NCBI RefSeq assembly: GCF_902167145.1
Contig: NW_023366838.1
Coordinates: 124,001-188,000, forward strand
Origin: Zea mays
Taxonomy: Eukaryota > Streptophyta > Magnoliopsida > Poales > Poaceae
DNA: 64,000 nucleotides
Direction of reading: 5' to 3'
The translations under genes and the position numbers were made by a program. The stretch's first letter is position 1; each line of letters starts with the position of its first letter. Positions 53,123-61,840 of the stretch are shown here, piece after piece. Under the pieces are notes generated by a model. The model did not search any database. It was not told the DNA's origin and saw only the letters and a list, made by a program, of their open reading frames with translations.

Positions 53123-54508
53123 CTACTTTTCTAGCATCATGGATGCCCTTTTCGCTTTTTTGGATAATTTCTCGGGCCATTTCTCGACCACCATTGTCCC
53201 AGACATCGGTGAAAAATTTCCACCAACCATGCTAGCTTCGGCTGAAGGATCTTTTGCATCTTCGAAGGACAAGGTAGCTTCGGATTGCGCTAAAATCTTT
53301 ACATGCTCGCAGCCCTTTTTCTCCAAAATGGTGGCAATCCCCCTGGCACCCGAAAAAGCACATATGTCCCCACGGCTATTTAAAATTTCCTCGAAGGCCT
53401 CAGCTTCGTGATTAATCCATTCGATGGGATCTTCGAGGTTGCCTCTTGTAAAGTTTTCTTCGCTCGAAAATGCGCCAACGCTGGCGAAGCTAGCTTTCAT
53501 TTTCTTAACACACTCCATAGATTTGTCGTAGCATCTTTTCTTGGACGAACGAAGCTCTTCAACAGTTCCTTCTAAATGATTTGCCCATTGGTCGCTAAGT
53601 TCTCGCCTCGTTTCTTCAAGTATGCGTTCCTCTTTAGCTCTGGCTAGTTGTTTTCGAAGATCTTCAATTTCACGCTTCTGAGCCTCAGCTTGACCTTTAA
53701 AAGTAGCTTCGTCTTCTTTTATTCTATTTATCAATGAATGCAATATTTTATCTTTTTCGAGACCTTCGTTCCTTAGTTCAATTACTTCGGAACGAAGGTT
53801 GCTCAGGGCCATAACACACCCTTCATCTTCGGCATCTTTTTGGGCCCTAAGGGCATTACTAAGTATAAGGCCCTGCAAAGAAAAATGTATGTGCGTCAAT
53901 AAATTTAAGCAAACGAAAAATTTTGGTTTCAAGAAAAAATACAAAGACCTCATTTTTTGCACCTTTAAGCTATTGTACGCCAAGCTGTCGGCCAGCTCGT
54001 TTTTCGACAACACCGAGAGCCCGTCTTCAAGTGTTGGGAATCTGAAGCTCTTGCTCATCTCCCGACAGACAGAAATCTCCTTGCTGTCAGGGAGACAATA
54101 CAACAAGTCTTCTTCTCCGCTGCCGTTGAATATCAACGCCCCCTTTAGATATTTCAGTTTTTGGGCGTAAAACTGGGCCTCTTGCTTTTCTTTTTTAGAC
54201 AACTTTTTCCCCGAAGCATGTCGAACAATATAATCAAGGACTTTGGGGGATGCTTCGGGGGCAACAGCACTGATTTCTTCAACAAGAATTGGCTCTGTCA
54301 TTTTTTCTTCCTCGGTTTCCAAGGATTTTACCTTCGTGGGCTCTGAAGGCCCAGCTTCAGTCTCAGTTTGTTGCTTTGGAGCTTCAGCATCAAAGATTTC
54401 AGTTTCCGCTTCGGAAGTTTCAACAGTCTTCTTCGGAGTCGTGCTTGAGGACTCAATTGTCTCCAGAACATCTAGCACAATGACCATTCTTTTTCTTTTT
54501 GGGGTCAC
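53123..54508 (-). CDS. Second open frame of the antisense gene (coiled-coil half)
   Basis: 461-codon open frame. It opens at a GTG (54,506-54,508), which is not a natural plant start; the first ATG in frame is at 54,487. It is better read as the continuation of the upstream frame. It begins with a basic patch (TPKRKRM), then an acidic Ser/Thr/Glu-rich stretch, a conserved-looking block (KKLSKKEKQEAQFYAQKLKY), 30 codons that are probably intron 1 read through (RSLYFFLKPK...), then a long coiled coil (EIEDLRKQLARAKEERILEE) and a C-terminal globular part (DICAFSGARGIATILEKKGC). The last ~30 codons are out of frame because of the base loss near 53,215, so the TAG ending this frame is not the original end. 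Molecular function is not known to me. Confidence 0.6.
   Translation of the reverse strand: MTPKRKRMVIVLDVLETIESSSTTPKKTVETSEAETEIFDAEAPKQQTETEAGPSEPTKVKSLETEEEKMTEPILVEEISAVAPEASPKVLDYIVRHASGKKLSKKEKQEAQFYAQKLKYLKGALIFNGSGEEDLLYCLPDSKEISVCREMSKSFRFPTLEDGLSVLSKNELADSLAYNSLKVQKMRSLYFFLKPKFFVCLNLLTHIHFSLQGLILSNALRAQKDAEDEGCVMALSNLRSEVIELRNEGLEKDKILHSLINRIKEDEATFKGQAEAQKREIEDLRKQLARAKEERILEETRRELSDQWANHLEGTVEELRSSKKRCYDKSMECVKKMKASFASVGAFSSEENFTRGNLEDPIEWINHEAEAFEEILNSRGDICAFSGARGIATILEKKGCEHVKILAQSEATLSFEDAKDPSAEASMVGGNFSPMSGTMVVEKWPEKLSKKAKRASMMLEK
53873..53962 (-). other. Proposed intron 1 of the antisense gene (90 bp)
   Basis: On the minus strand, donor AAG|GTGCAAAAAATGAG and acceptor TTTTTCTTTGCAG|GG flank a T-rich 90-bp insert. 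The length is a multiple of three and has no stop, so the frame stays open if unspliced, adding 30 residues rich in Phe and Leu that look unlike the flanking charged sequence. Splicing is in phase 0, joining SLK to GLILS. Confidence 0.65.
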
Positions 54509-54601
54509 CGCTGGGCCCTTTTGGTTTTTTGTTGTCTCAACACTTGCTGAAGGTCTTTAAATTTCCAATATTTTCGTTCCTTCAGTACTCGGTTCTTCTG
54601 C

Positions 54602-55996
54602 TTACTCTGCTGAAGGTGCTTCAGCTTTTTCTTCGAACTTCGGCTCTGAAGTTAGTTCTTTAATTTCGGTGGCCGAAGAGGTTTCACCGGCGAACTCAGG
54701 CACTATAGCTGGTTCAATGTAGCGTGGCCGGTGTGTGAGAACTTTTACCCTTTGTCTCTTCGGCGCTGGCTCGCTGGGAGCGGCTGAAGCAGTTTCCTGT
54801 GCAGAAGTTGCGCTTTTTCTTTTTTGGCCCCGCGTTGGATACTGGTAGTCGGGGTACACGAACCCAATTGCGTCAAACACTCGGTTCAGTCTTTTCTTTT
54901 TCCGGTCTCCGAAGGCTGCTGACAATGCAGTATCTTCGGCCTTTGAATAAACCCCAAGTAGTTCATCACTTACATTTTCAATGCTTTTTAGCCAGTCATC
55001 ATCTGGCTCTACGAATTTGTCTCCGAATTTGAAAGTATACTTCAGCCTGATAAGTCCACCTTCGTCAGCCTCCTTTATAGTCTCTTGTGGCATTTCCCAT
55101 TTTTCCGCGAGCGGCCATACTCTGAAGGCAATATGCTCTTGGACCAAATCTCTCGTTCCAATAAAAGAACAAATAACTCCGAAGGCTCTCTGGCATTCTT
55201 CGGCAGCTTCATTCATTTCAACCTTCGGCCTCCGCAGGCCGAAGCTTTGCCAAATAGGGCGCATAATTATACCTTTAATATCTTCCCGTGTTTTCAGGTC
55301 ATTCTTCACATAAAACCATTCTGTCATCCAGTCGTCGGGCCATCTCTTCTGAAAGGTTAGCACGGGACAGCTTGACCCAGACCGAGAAACGAAACTGTAG
55401 CAGCCAAAATTATTGTGATACTGTTCCTTACCCCAGGGTTTTGTCTCGTATGATAATTCGTGTATGTTGCAGAAACTTTTCGCATCAGGTTCCAGACCTT
55501 GGCTTCTCACGGCCCACACGAAGATATTCAGCCTTATGATTGCTTCGGGGGTAAGTTGGTGAAGATAGACTTCAAATATTTTCAGCACCTCTACGACAAA
55601 GTTGCTCAGGGGAAATCGTAGTCCAGCTTTCAAAAAGCTTCGGTACACTACGACTTCATTTTCTTCAGGGTTCGGACAAGTCTTTTCTCCTTCGTCGGCC
55701 CTCACAACGGACAAGTCCCAGAAATATCTTCCCCTCATGTTGACAAGATGGTTTTCTTTGATACTTGATTTGCCGAAAACCGCATGGCTTGGTCGCCAAG
55801 GGCGATCTTCGGAGTCTTCACCACCACTATCCACATCATAACTGTCGCTGTCATCAGTATCTTCAGACAAACCTTCTAAAATCTCTTTGGTGATTTTTTC
55901 TGTATTGGTCTTCGACATTGCTATAAGAAACCCCAGGTTTTTCTCTTCAGAGAGACTCAGCTTCATCTCGGCAGCAGCCTTCTTATCTTCAGACAT
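54602..55996 (-). CDS. First open frame of the antisense gene (PF04195-like half)
   Basis: 464 codons from the ATG at 55,996. The frame is open four codons further up, to a GTG at 56,008, but the ATG is the plausible start and lies about 150 bp from a TATA box. Order: an acidic Ser/Asp/Glu stretch at about residues 40-65; a block resembling 'putative gypsy type transposon' (PF04195) proteins at about 116-175 (SFLKAGLRFPLSNFV, HQLTPEAIIRLNIFVW); a Trp/Phe-rich segment (RWPDDWMTEWFYVKNDL); and basic clusters near the end (GDRKKKRLNRV, PAPKRQRVKV) that look like nuclear localisation signals. It ends at TAA 54,602-54,604, probably a premature stop. It has no transposase catalytic motif despite the family name. 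Its role in the element is unknown; regulation or host interaction is possible. Confidence 0.7.
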   Translation of the reverse strand: MSEDKKAAAEMKLSLSEEKNLGFLIAMSKTNTEKITKEILEGLSEDTDDSDSYDVDSGGEDSEDRPWRPSHAVFGKSSIKENHLVNMRGRYFWDLSVVRADEGEKTCPNPEENEVVVYRSFLKAGLRFPLSNFVVEVLKIFEVYLHQLTPEAIIRLNIFVWAVRSQGLEPDAKSFCNIHELSYETKPWGKEQYHNNFGCYSFVSRSGSSCPVLTFQKRWPDDWMTEWFYVKNDLKTREDIKGIIMRPIWQSFGLRRPKVEMNEAAEECQRAFGVICSFIGTRDLVQEHIAFRVWPLAEKWEMPQETIKEADEGGLIRLKYTFKFGDKFVEPDDDWLKSIENVSDELLGVYSKAEDTALSAAFGDRKKKRLNRVFDAIGFVYPDYQYPTRGQKRKSATSAQETASAAPSEPAPKRQRVKVLTHRPRYIEPAIVPEFAGETSSATEIKELTSEPKFEEKAEAPSAE

Positions 55997-56140
55997 CTTC
56001 GGAAACACTAAAAAACTGTTTTCAACGCCGAAGCTTAAAAACTTAAAAAGCTAAGCAAGTCTCGGTGCGCAAGAGCTAAAAATTGAGTGAGCAAGAGCAG
56101 ATGGCAAGAGAGCATACCAAATGAGCTCGCGGTATGCTCT

Positions 56141-56148
56141 TATTTATA
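56141..56148 (-). promoter_or_regulatory. TATA box of the antisense gene
   Basis: TATAAATA on the minus strand (GGCGTATAAATAAGAGC) lies about 145 bp upstream of the ATG at 55,996, giving an expected leader of about 115 nt. It sits between the gene and the 3' LTR and matches the LTR TATA octamer, but its surroundings differ, so it is not an LTR copy. Confidence 0.6.
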
Positions 56149-56291
56149 CGCCCAGTGCGTTGAAAATTGGAAGACCCCACTTGTCAGTGAATGTTGCTAT
56201 TCTAGCAAAGGGAAGGTGTTTTTTCGGACCTTCGGCTTAAGGCCTTCGTCCATGTCGCAATCTAAATTTATTATTCTAACAAATTAATATT

Positions 56292-56303
56292 GCGAGGGGC
56301 TAC
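56292..56303 (+). other. Polypurine tract
   Basis: GCGAGGGGCTAC immediately precedes the 3' LTR, in the place where plus-strand DNA synthesis is primed. The run is short and interrupted by pyrimidines. Confidence 0.65.
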
Positions 56304-56972
56304 TGTTGGGGGCCTTCGGCTTCCGAAGGTCCTCAAAAACAAGATTTAACAGTGTTTCTGGAGTATAATGTGTGAACAGGTATCTTCGGACTCGAGTCGA
56401 TATCACAGTAGGAGAAGCCCAAATAATACGAAGGTTGATACAACGCCAAAGATGTGAGCAGGAAAGCTTCGGCGTGGTAGCAGAAAAGGAAACCGACTTA
56501 AAGATGAAAAGGCTATTCAGACCTCGGTGGATTACTATAGAATTACTACCAAATGTAAAGGGCATGGATGTAATTTTATATGGGCTGTGTCCCGTGCCTA
56601 TAAATAGGTGAACAGTATCCCCGTACTGCTCACGCTGACTTGGCATTTGCTTTTGCGTCACGCTTGTACTTTCGCCTCCTTTCAAGCCGAAGGTACATTT
56701 GTAATTTGATATTATTTCTACTTTTCTATAATAATAATACAAAAATGAGTTGATAATAATACATAATGGTTTATGCTATCTTTTGTGTCTCATATGATTC
56801 CTTCTTCATTATTATATGTTGAATTTATGAAGGTATGTCCTTCATAACCTTCGTCCGAAAATCATTATGTCCTAAGGGAAATAATGCTTCGAAGGACGAA
56901 GGACTTTAACGTTTAACATTTCTTGTGTTGCCTTGTTCTTAATTCATAGCATTTGAGAACAAGTCCCCAACA
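56304..56972 (+). repeat. 3' LTR
   Basis: 669 bp, TGTTGGGGG...CCCCAACA, same length as the 5' LTR with six substitutions by eye and no indel. Its TATA box TATAAATA is at 56,599-56,606. From there transcription could read rightward into knob180 and then TR-1. Confidence 0.97.
56599..56606 (+). promoter_or_regulatory. TATA box of the 3' LTR
   Basis: TATAAATA, identical in context to the 5' LTR box. A transcript started here would enter the downstream satellite. Confidence 0.7.
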
Positions 56973-56977
56973 ATGAG
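56973..56977. repeat. Target-site duplication, right copy (ATGAG)
   Basis: Matches 49,595-49,599 exactly. The satellite monomer interrupted by the element continues from here (CAACTGGTCGATGATC). Confidence 0.97.
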
Positions 56978-57550
56978 CAACTGGTCGATGATCAATGGCC
57001 AAACAACCCCCATTTTTGTCGAAAATTGCATGAACGAACATTTTTAATAATACCGAAGGCTAACACCTACTGATTTTTGACCAAGAAATGGTGTCCACCT
57101 GAAAACCAAGAATGTGATCTATGGCAAGGAAACATACGTGGGGTGAGATGTACAAGGCTTTGGTCGATGATCAATGGCCACACAACTCCCATTTTTGTTG
57201 AAAATAGCATGAAGGACCATTTTCAATAATACCGAAGGCTAACACCAACGGATTTTTGGCCAAAAAATTGTCTCCACCAGAAAGCCAAGAATGTGATCTA
57301 TGGCAAGGAAACATATGTGGGGTGATGTGTAGGAGCATCCAATCGATGATCTATGGCCACACAACCTTCATTTTTGCCGAAAATAGCCATGAACGACCAT
57401 TTTTAATAATACAGAAGGCTAACACCTATGGATTTTAACCATGAAACGGTCTCCACCAAAAATCCAAGAATCTGATCTATGGCAAGGAAGCATTTATGGG
57501 GTGAGGTGTACGAGACTCTGGTCGATGATCAATGGCCACACAACACACAT
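56978..57550 (+). repeat. knob180 array, block 5 continued, right of the retrotransposon
   Basis: About three diverged plus-oriented monomers of the AAAATAGCATGAA type. The last breaks off inside GGCCACACAACACACAT. The next ~20 bp (57,551-57,570, AAACTTAAACTCG) match neither satellite clearly before TR-1 starts. Confidence 0.92.
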
Positions 57551-57570
57551 AAACTTAAACTCGTTTTGAT

Positions 57571-60436
57571 GTGTTTATGTCCACTCAAGTAAAACATCGC
57601 ACATCATTATGCCACATCGTTTCTCAAAATAAAATAAAGACCAAGGAAAGTTTTGCCAAATTGCACGAGAGAACTGTCCAAACATAGGTTAAGGTTGTAA
57701 GGAATCTTCTTTCCACCAAACAGTTGCTAATAAGTAGGAATATAAAGAATTCAAAACAATAGGTCATCTTTTAAACTAAAAATGACGTTTCCCTGATGTC
57801 AAGGGCATTGTATTCGCACGAGAGGATATTAGAGTACAACTAGTGGATGAAGACGTTATAGGGCTAGCTAATGACCTTTTGTGATACCAGGTTTCCTATA
57901 ATCCCCTCTATTCAAGGCATACCTAGATGGTGTTTATGTCCACACAAGAAAAACACATCAATATGCCACATCGTTTCTCAAAATAAAATAATGACCATGG
58001 AAAATTTATCCAAATTGAGTGAGAGAACTGTCCAAACATAGGTTAAGGTTGTAAGGCACATTTTTTCCACCATACCATTGCTAAAAAGTTGGAATATAGA
58101 GAATTCAAACAATAGATCACCTTTTAAACCGCAAATGACATTTCTATGATTTTGAGGGCACTATATTCGCATGAGAGGGTATTAGAGTGCAACTAGTGGA
58201 TGAAGACGTTATTGGGCTAGCTAATGACTTTTGTGATACCAGGTTTCCAATAATCCTCTCTATTCAAGGCATACCTAAATGGTTTTTATGTCCACTCAAG
58301 TATAACACCATACATCATTATGCCACACCATTCTCAAAATAAAAAAAGACCATGGGAAATTTAGCCAAATTGTGTGAGAGAACTGTCCAAATATAGGTTA
58401 ATGTTGTAAGGCACCTTTTTTCCACCGTACAATTGCTAAAAAGTTGGAATATAAAGAATTCAAAACAATAGATCACCTTTTATACCACAAATGACGTTTC
58501 CCTGATGTCAAGGGCATTGTAATTGCACGTGAGGGTATTAGAGTACAACTAGTGGATGAAGACATCATTGGGCTAGCAAATGACATTTTGTGATTCCCGG
58601 TTTCCTATAATCCCTTCTATTCAAGGCATACCTAGACGGTGTTTATGTCCACTCAAGAAAAACAAAACACATCAATATGTCACATTATTTCTCAAAATAA
58701 AATAATGACCTTGGAAAATTTAGCCAAATTACGTGAGTGAACTATACAAACATAGGTTAAGGTTGTAAGGCACCTTTTTCCACCATACAATTGTGAAAAA
58801 GTTGGAATATAAAGAATTCAAAACAATAGATCACCTTTTAAACCTCAAATGACGTTTCTATGATATTGAGGGCATTGTATTCACATGAGACGGTATTAGA
58901 GTACAACTAGTGGATGAAGACGTTATTGGGCTAGCTAATGACCTTTTGTGATACCAGGTTTCCTATAGTCCCCTCTGTTCAAGGCATACCTAGATGGTGT
59001 TTATGTCCACTCAAGTAAAACACCGCACATCATTTTGCCACATCGTTTCTCAATAAAATAAAGACCTTGGGAAATTTATCCAAATTGCGTGTGAGATCTG
59101 TCCAAACATAAGTTACGGTTGTAAGGCACCTTTTTCCACCATACAGATGCTAAAAGGTTGGAATATAAAGAATTCAAAACAATATATCACCTTTTAAACC
59201 TCAAATGTCATTTCTATGATATTGACGGAATTGTATTCACACGAGAGGGTATTAAAGTACAACCAGTGGATGAAGACATTATTGGGCTAGCTAATGACCT
59301 TTTGTGATACCAGGTTTCCTATAATCCCCTCTATTCAAGGCATACCTAGTCGTGTTTATGTCCACTCAAGAAAAACAAAAGACATCAATATGCCACATCG
59401 TTTCTCAAAATAAAATAATGACCATGGAAAATTTAGCCAAATTACGTGAGTGAACTGTCCAAACATAGGTTAAGGTTGTAAGGCACCTTTTTTCCACAAT
59501 ACAGTTGCGAAAAAGTTGGAATATAAAGAATTCAAAACAATAGATCACCTTTTAAACCTCAAATGACGTTTCTATAATATTGAGGGCATTGTATTCACAC
59601 GAGACGGTATTAGAGTATAACTAGTGGATGAAGACGTTATTAGGCTAGCAAATGACCTTTTGTGATAGCGGGATTCCTATAATCTCCTCTATTTAATGCA
59701 TACCTAGATGGTATTTGTGTCCACTCAAGTAAAACACCGCACATCAATATGCCACATCGCTTCTCAAAATAAAATAAAAACCGTGGGAAATTTAGCCATT
59801 TTGTGTGAGAACTTTCCAAACATATGTTAAGGTTGTAAGGCACTTTTTTCCACTATACGGTTGCTAAAAAGCAGGAATATAAAGAATTCAAAACAATAGA
59901 TCACCTTTTAAACTAAAAATGATGTTTCCCAGATGTCAAGGGCATTGTATTCGCACGAGAGGGTATTAGAGTACAACTAGTGGATAAAGATGTTATTGGG
60001 CTAGCTAATGACCTTTTGTGATACCAGGTTTCCTGTAATCCCCTCTATTCAAGGCATACCTAGACGGTGTTTATGTCTACTCAAATAAAACACAACATAT
60101 TAATATGCCACATTGTTTCTCAATAAAATAAAGACCATGGAAAATTTAGCTAAATTGATTGAGAGAACTATCCAAACATAGGTTAAAGTTGTAAGGCACA
60201 TTTTCCACCATACGGTTGCTAAAAAGTTGGAATATAAAGAATTCAAAACAATAGATCACCTTTTAAACCACAAATGACGTTTTTATGATATTGAGGGCAC
60301 TGTATTCGCACGAGAGGGTATTAGAGTACAACTAAAGGATGAAGACGTTATTGGGCTAGCAAATAACTTTTTGTGATACCAGTTTTCCTATAATCCCTTC
60401 TATTCAAGGCGTAACTAGATTGTGTTTATGTCCACT
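57571..60436 (+). repeat. TR-1 knob satellite, eight tandem units
   Basis: Units beginning GTGTTTATGTCCACTCAAG start at 57,571, 57,930, 58,282, 58,639, 58,997, 59,352, 59,711 and 60,067; a ninth start at 60,422 is cut after 15 bp. Unit lengths are 352-359 bp. Shared landmarks are CCACATCGTTTCTCAAAAT, GTTGGAATATAAAGAATTC, CAACTAGTGGATGAAGACG and GATACCAGGTTTCC. I recognise this as maize TR-1, the second knob repeat, reported to form fold-back segments and to be the target of a separate neocentromere kinesin. No gene is present; the 67-codon minus frame at 59,640-59,843 is incidental. Confidence 0.9.
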
Positions 60437-61276
60437 CATATGTTTCCTTACCAAAGATCACATTCTTGGATTTCTGGTGGAGACCATTTATTGGTCAAAA
60501 ATCCATAGGTGTTAGCCTTCGGTATTAATGAAAATGGTCGTTCATGCTATTTTCGACAAAAAATAGGGGTTGTCTGGCCATTGATCATCGACCAGAGGCT
60601 CGTACAATTCCCCACACATATGTTTCCTTGCCATAGATCACATTCTTGGATTTCTGGTAGAGACCATTTTTTGGTCAAAAATTCGTAGGTGTTAGCCTTC
60701 AGTATTATTGAAAATGGTTGTTCATGGCTATTTTCGACAGAAATGGGGGTTGTGTGGCCATTGATCATCGACCAGAGTCTCGTACACCTCACCCCACATA
60801 TGTTTCCTTGGCATAGATCGCATTCTTTGATTTCTGGTGGAGATCATTTCTTAGTCAAAAATTTGTAGGTGTTAGCCTTAGGTACTTTTGAAAATGGTCG
60901 TTCATCCTATTTTTGACAAAAATAGGTGTTGTGTGGCCATTGATCATCGACCACAGGCTCGTACACTTCACCCCACATATGTTTCCTTGCCATAGATCAC
61001 ATTCTAGGATTTCTAGTGGAGACCATTTCTTGGTAAAAAATCCGTAGATGTTGGCCCTCCGTATTATTGAAAATGGTCGTTCATGCTATTTTCGACAAAA
61101 ATAGGGGTTGTGTGGCCATTGATCATCGACCAGAGGCTCGTACACCTCACCCCAGATATGTTTCCTTGCCATATATCACATTCTTGGATTTCTTGGGCAA
61201 AAATCTGTAGGTGTTAGCCTTTGGTATTTTTGAAAATGGTCGGTCATAATATTTTCGAAAAAATGGGGGTTGTGTG
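60437..61276 (-). repeat. knob180 array, block 6 (minus island between TR-1 blocks)
   Basis: About 4.7 minus-oriented diverged monomers, some missing GG in TTCATGCTATTTTC. They enter from TR-1 at CCACTCATATGTTTCC and leave into TR-1 at TGTGTGGCCACCTG. The orientation is opposite to the knob180 on both outer sides. One monomer near 61,193 has a deletion joining GGATTTCTTGGGCAAAAA. Confidence 0.92.
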
Positions 61277-61284
61277 GCCACCTG

Positions 61285-61840
61285 TATGGTATTAGAGTAC
61301 AATTATTGGATGAAGACGCTAGTGGGCTAGCTAATGATCTTTTGAGATAACAGGTTTCCTATAATCCCCACTATTCAAGGAATACTTAAACGGTGTTTAT
61401 GTCCGCTCAAGTAAAACGCCACACATCAATTTGCCACATTGATTCTCAAAATAAAATAAAGATGATAAAAAGTTGGAATATAAAGAATTCAATACAATAG
61501 ATCAACTTTTAAACCACAAATGATGTTTCCATGATGTCAAGGGCATTATATTCGGATGAGAGGGTATTAGAGTACAACTAGTGGATGAAGATGTCATTGG
61601 GCTAGATAATGACCTTTTGTGATACCAGGTTTCCTATAATCCCCTCTATTCAAGGGATACCTAGATGGTGTTTATGTCCACTCAAGTAAAACACCACACA
61701 TCAATATGACACATCATTTCTAAAAATAAAATAAAGACTATGGAAAATTTAGCCAAATTGCGTGAGTGAACTGTCCAAACATAGGTTAAGGTTGTAAGGC
61801 AATTTTTTCCACCATACAGTTGCTAAAAAGTTGGAATATA
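61285..61840 (+). repeat. TR-1 satellite, second block (one partial, one deleted unit, one partial)
   Basis: A partial TR-1 unit begins at GGTATTAGAGTACAA. A unit from 61,393 to 61,667 is only 275 bp because about 80 bp is missing near 61,462 (join AATAAAGATGATAAAAAGTTGG). A third unit stops at GTTGGAATATA, where knob180 begins. Same orientation as the first TR-1 block. Confidence 0.88.

Larger units (their letters stand above)
52851..56008 (-). pseudogene. Antisense extra gene of the retrotransposon, three exons, broken
   Basis: I read one gene on the minus strand: exon 1 from the ATG at 55,996 down to 53,963, intron 53,873-53,962, exon 2 53,872-53,089, intron 53,014-53,088, and exon 3 53,013-52,851 ending in TAG. 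Two frames usually seen as separate (54,602-56,008 and 53,123-54,508) lie in the same frame. They are separated only by TAA codons at 54,602-54,604 and 54,557-54,559, with coding-like sequence between. A single-base loss in the A/T run at 53,212-53,219 shifts the end of exon 2; the alternative frame then runs coding-like up to the second intron. Function is unknown. The protein is acidic at its N-terminus, has a PF04195-like region, basic nuclear-localisation-like clusters, a long coiled coil and an acidic C-terminus. Related antisense ORFs are known in Tat-lineage elements. The intron-exon model is inference from frame and splice signals. Confidence 0.72.
49600..56972 (+). mobile_element. Non-autonomous Ty3/gypsy-type LTR retrotransposon with an antisense extra gene
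   Basis: Complete 7,373-bp element. It has 669-bp LTRs starting TGTTGGGGGCC and ending CCCCAACA, a 5-bp target duplication, a primer-binding site, gag, an antisense gene and a polypurine tract. No protease, reverse transcriptase, RNase H or integrase is encoded, so it must depend on enzymes from a relative. An extra gene on the opposite strand between the coding region and the 3' LTR is known from the Tat lineage of plant gypsy elements (Grande, Ogre, RIRE2). The CCTTCGG-rich LTR and this layout suggest a Grande-like family, but I cannot confirm the family name. The LTRs differ at six of 669 positions, so the insertion is young. Confidence 0.93.

Noticed and set aside
53799..54170. 123-codon plus frame opposite the antisense gene
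   Set aside because: Shadow frame. It spans the proposed intron and has no domain.
60437..61276. The inverted knob180 island as a transposable element
   Set aside because: No terminal inverted repeats, no target-site duplication, and its whole content is ordinary satellite monomers.
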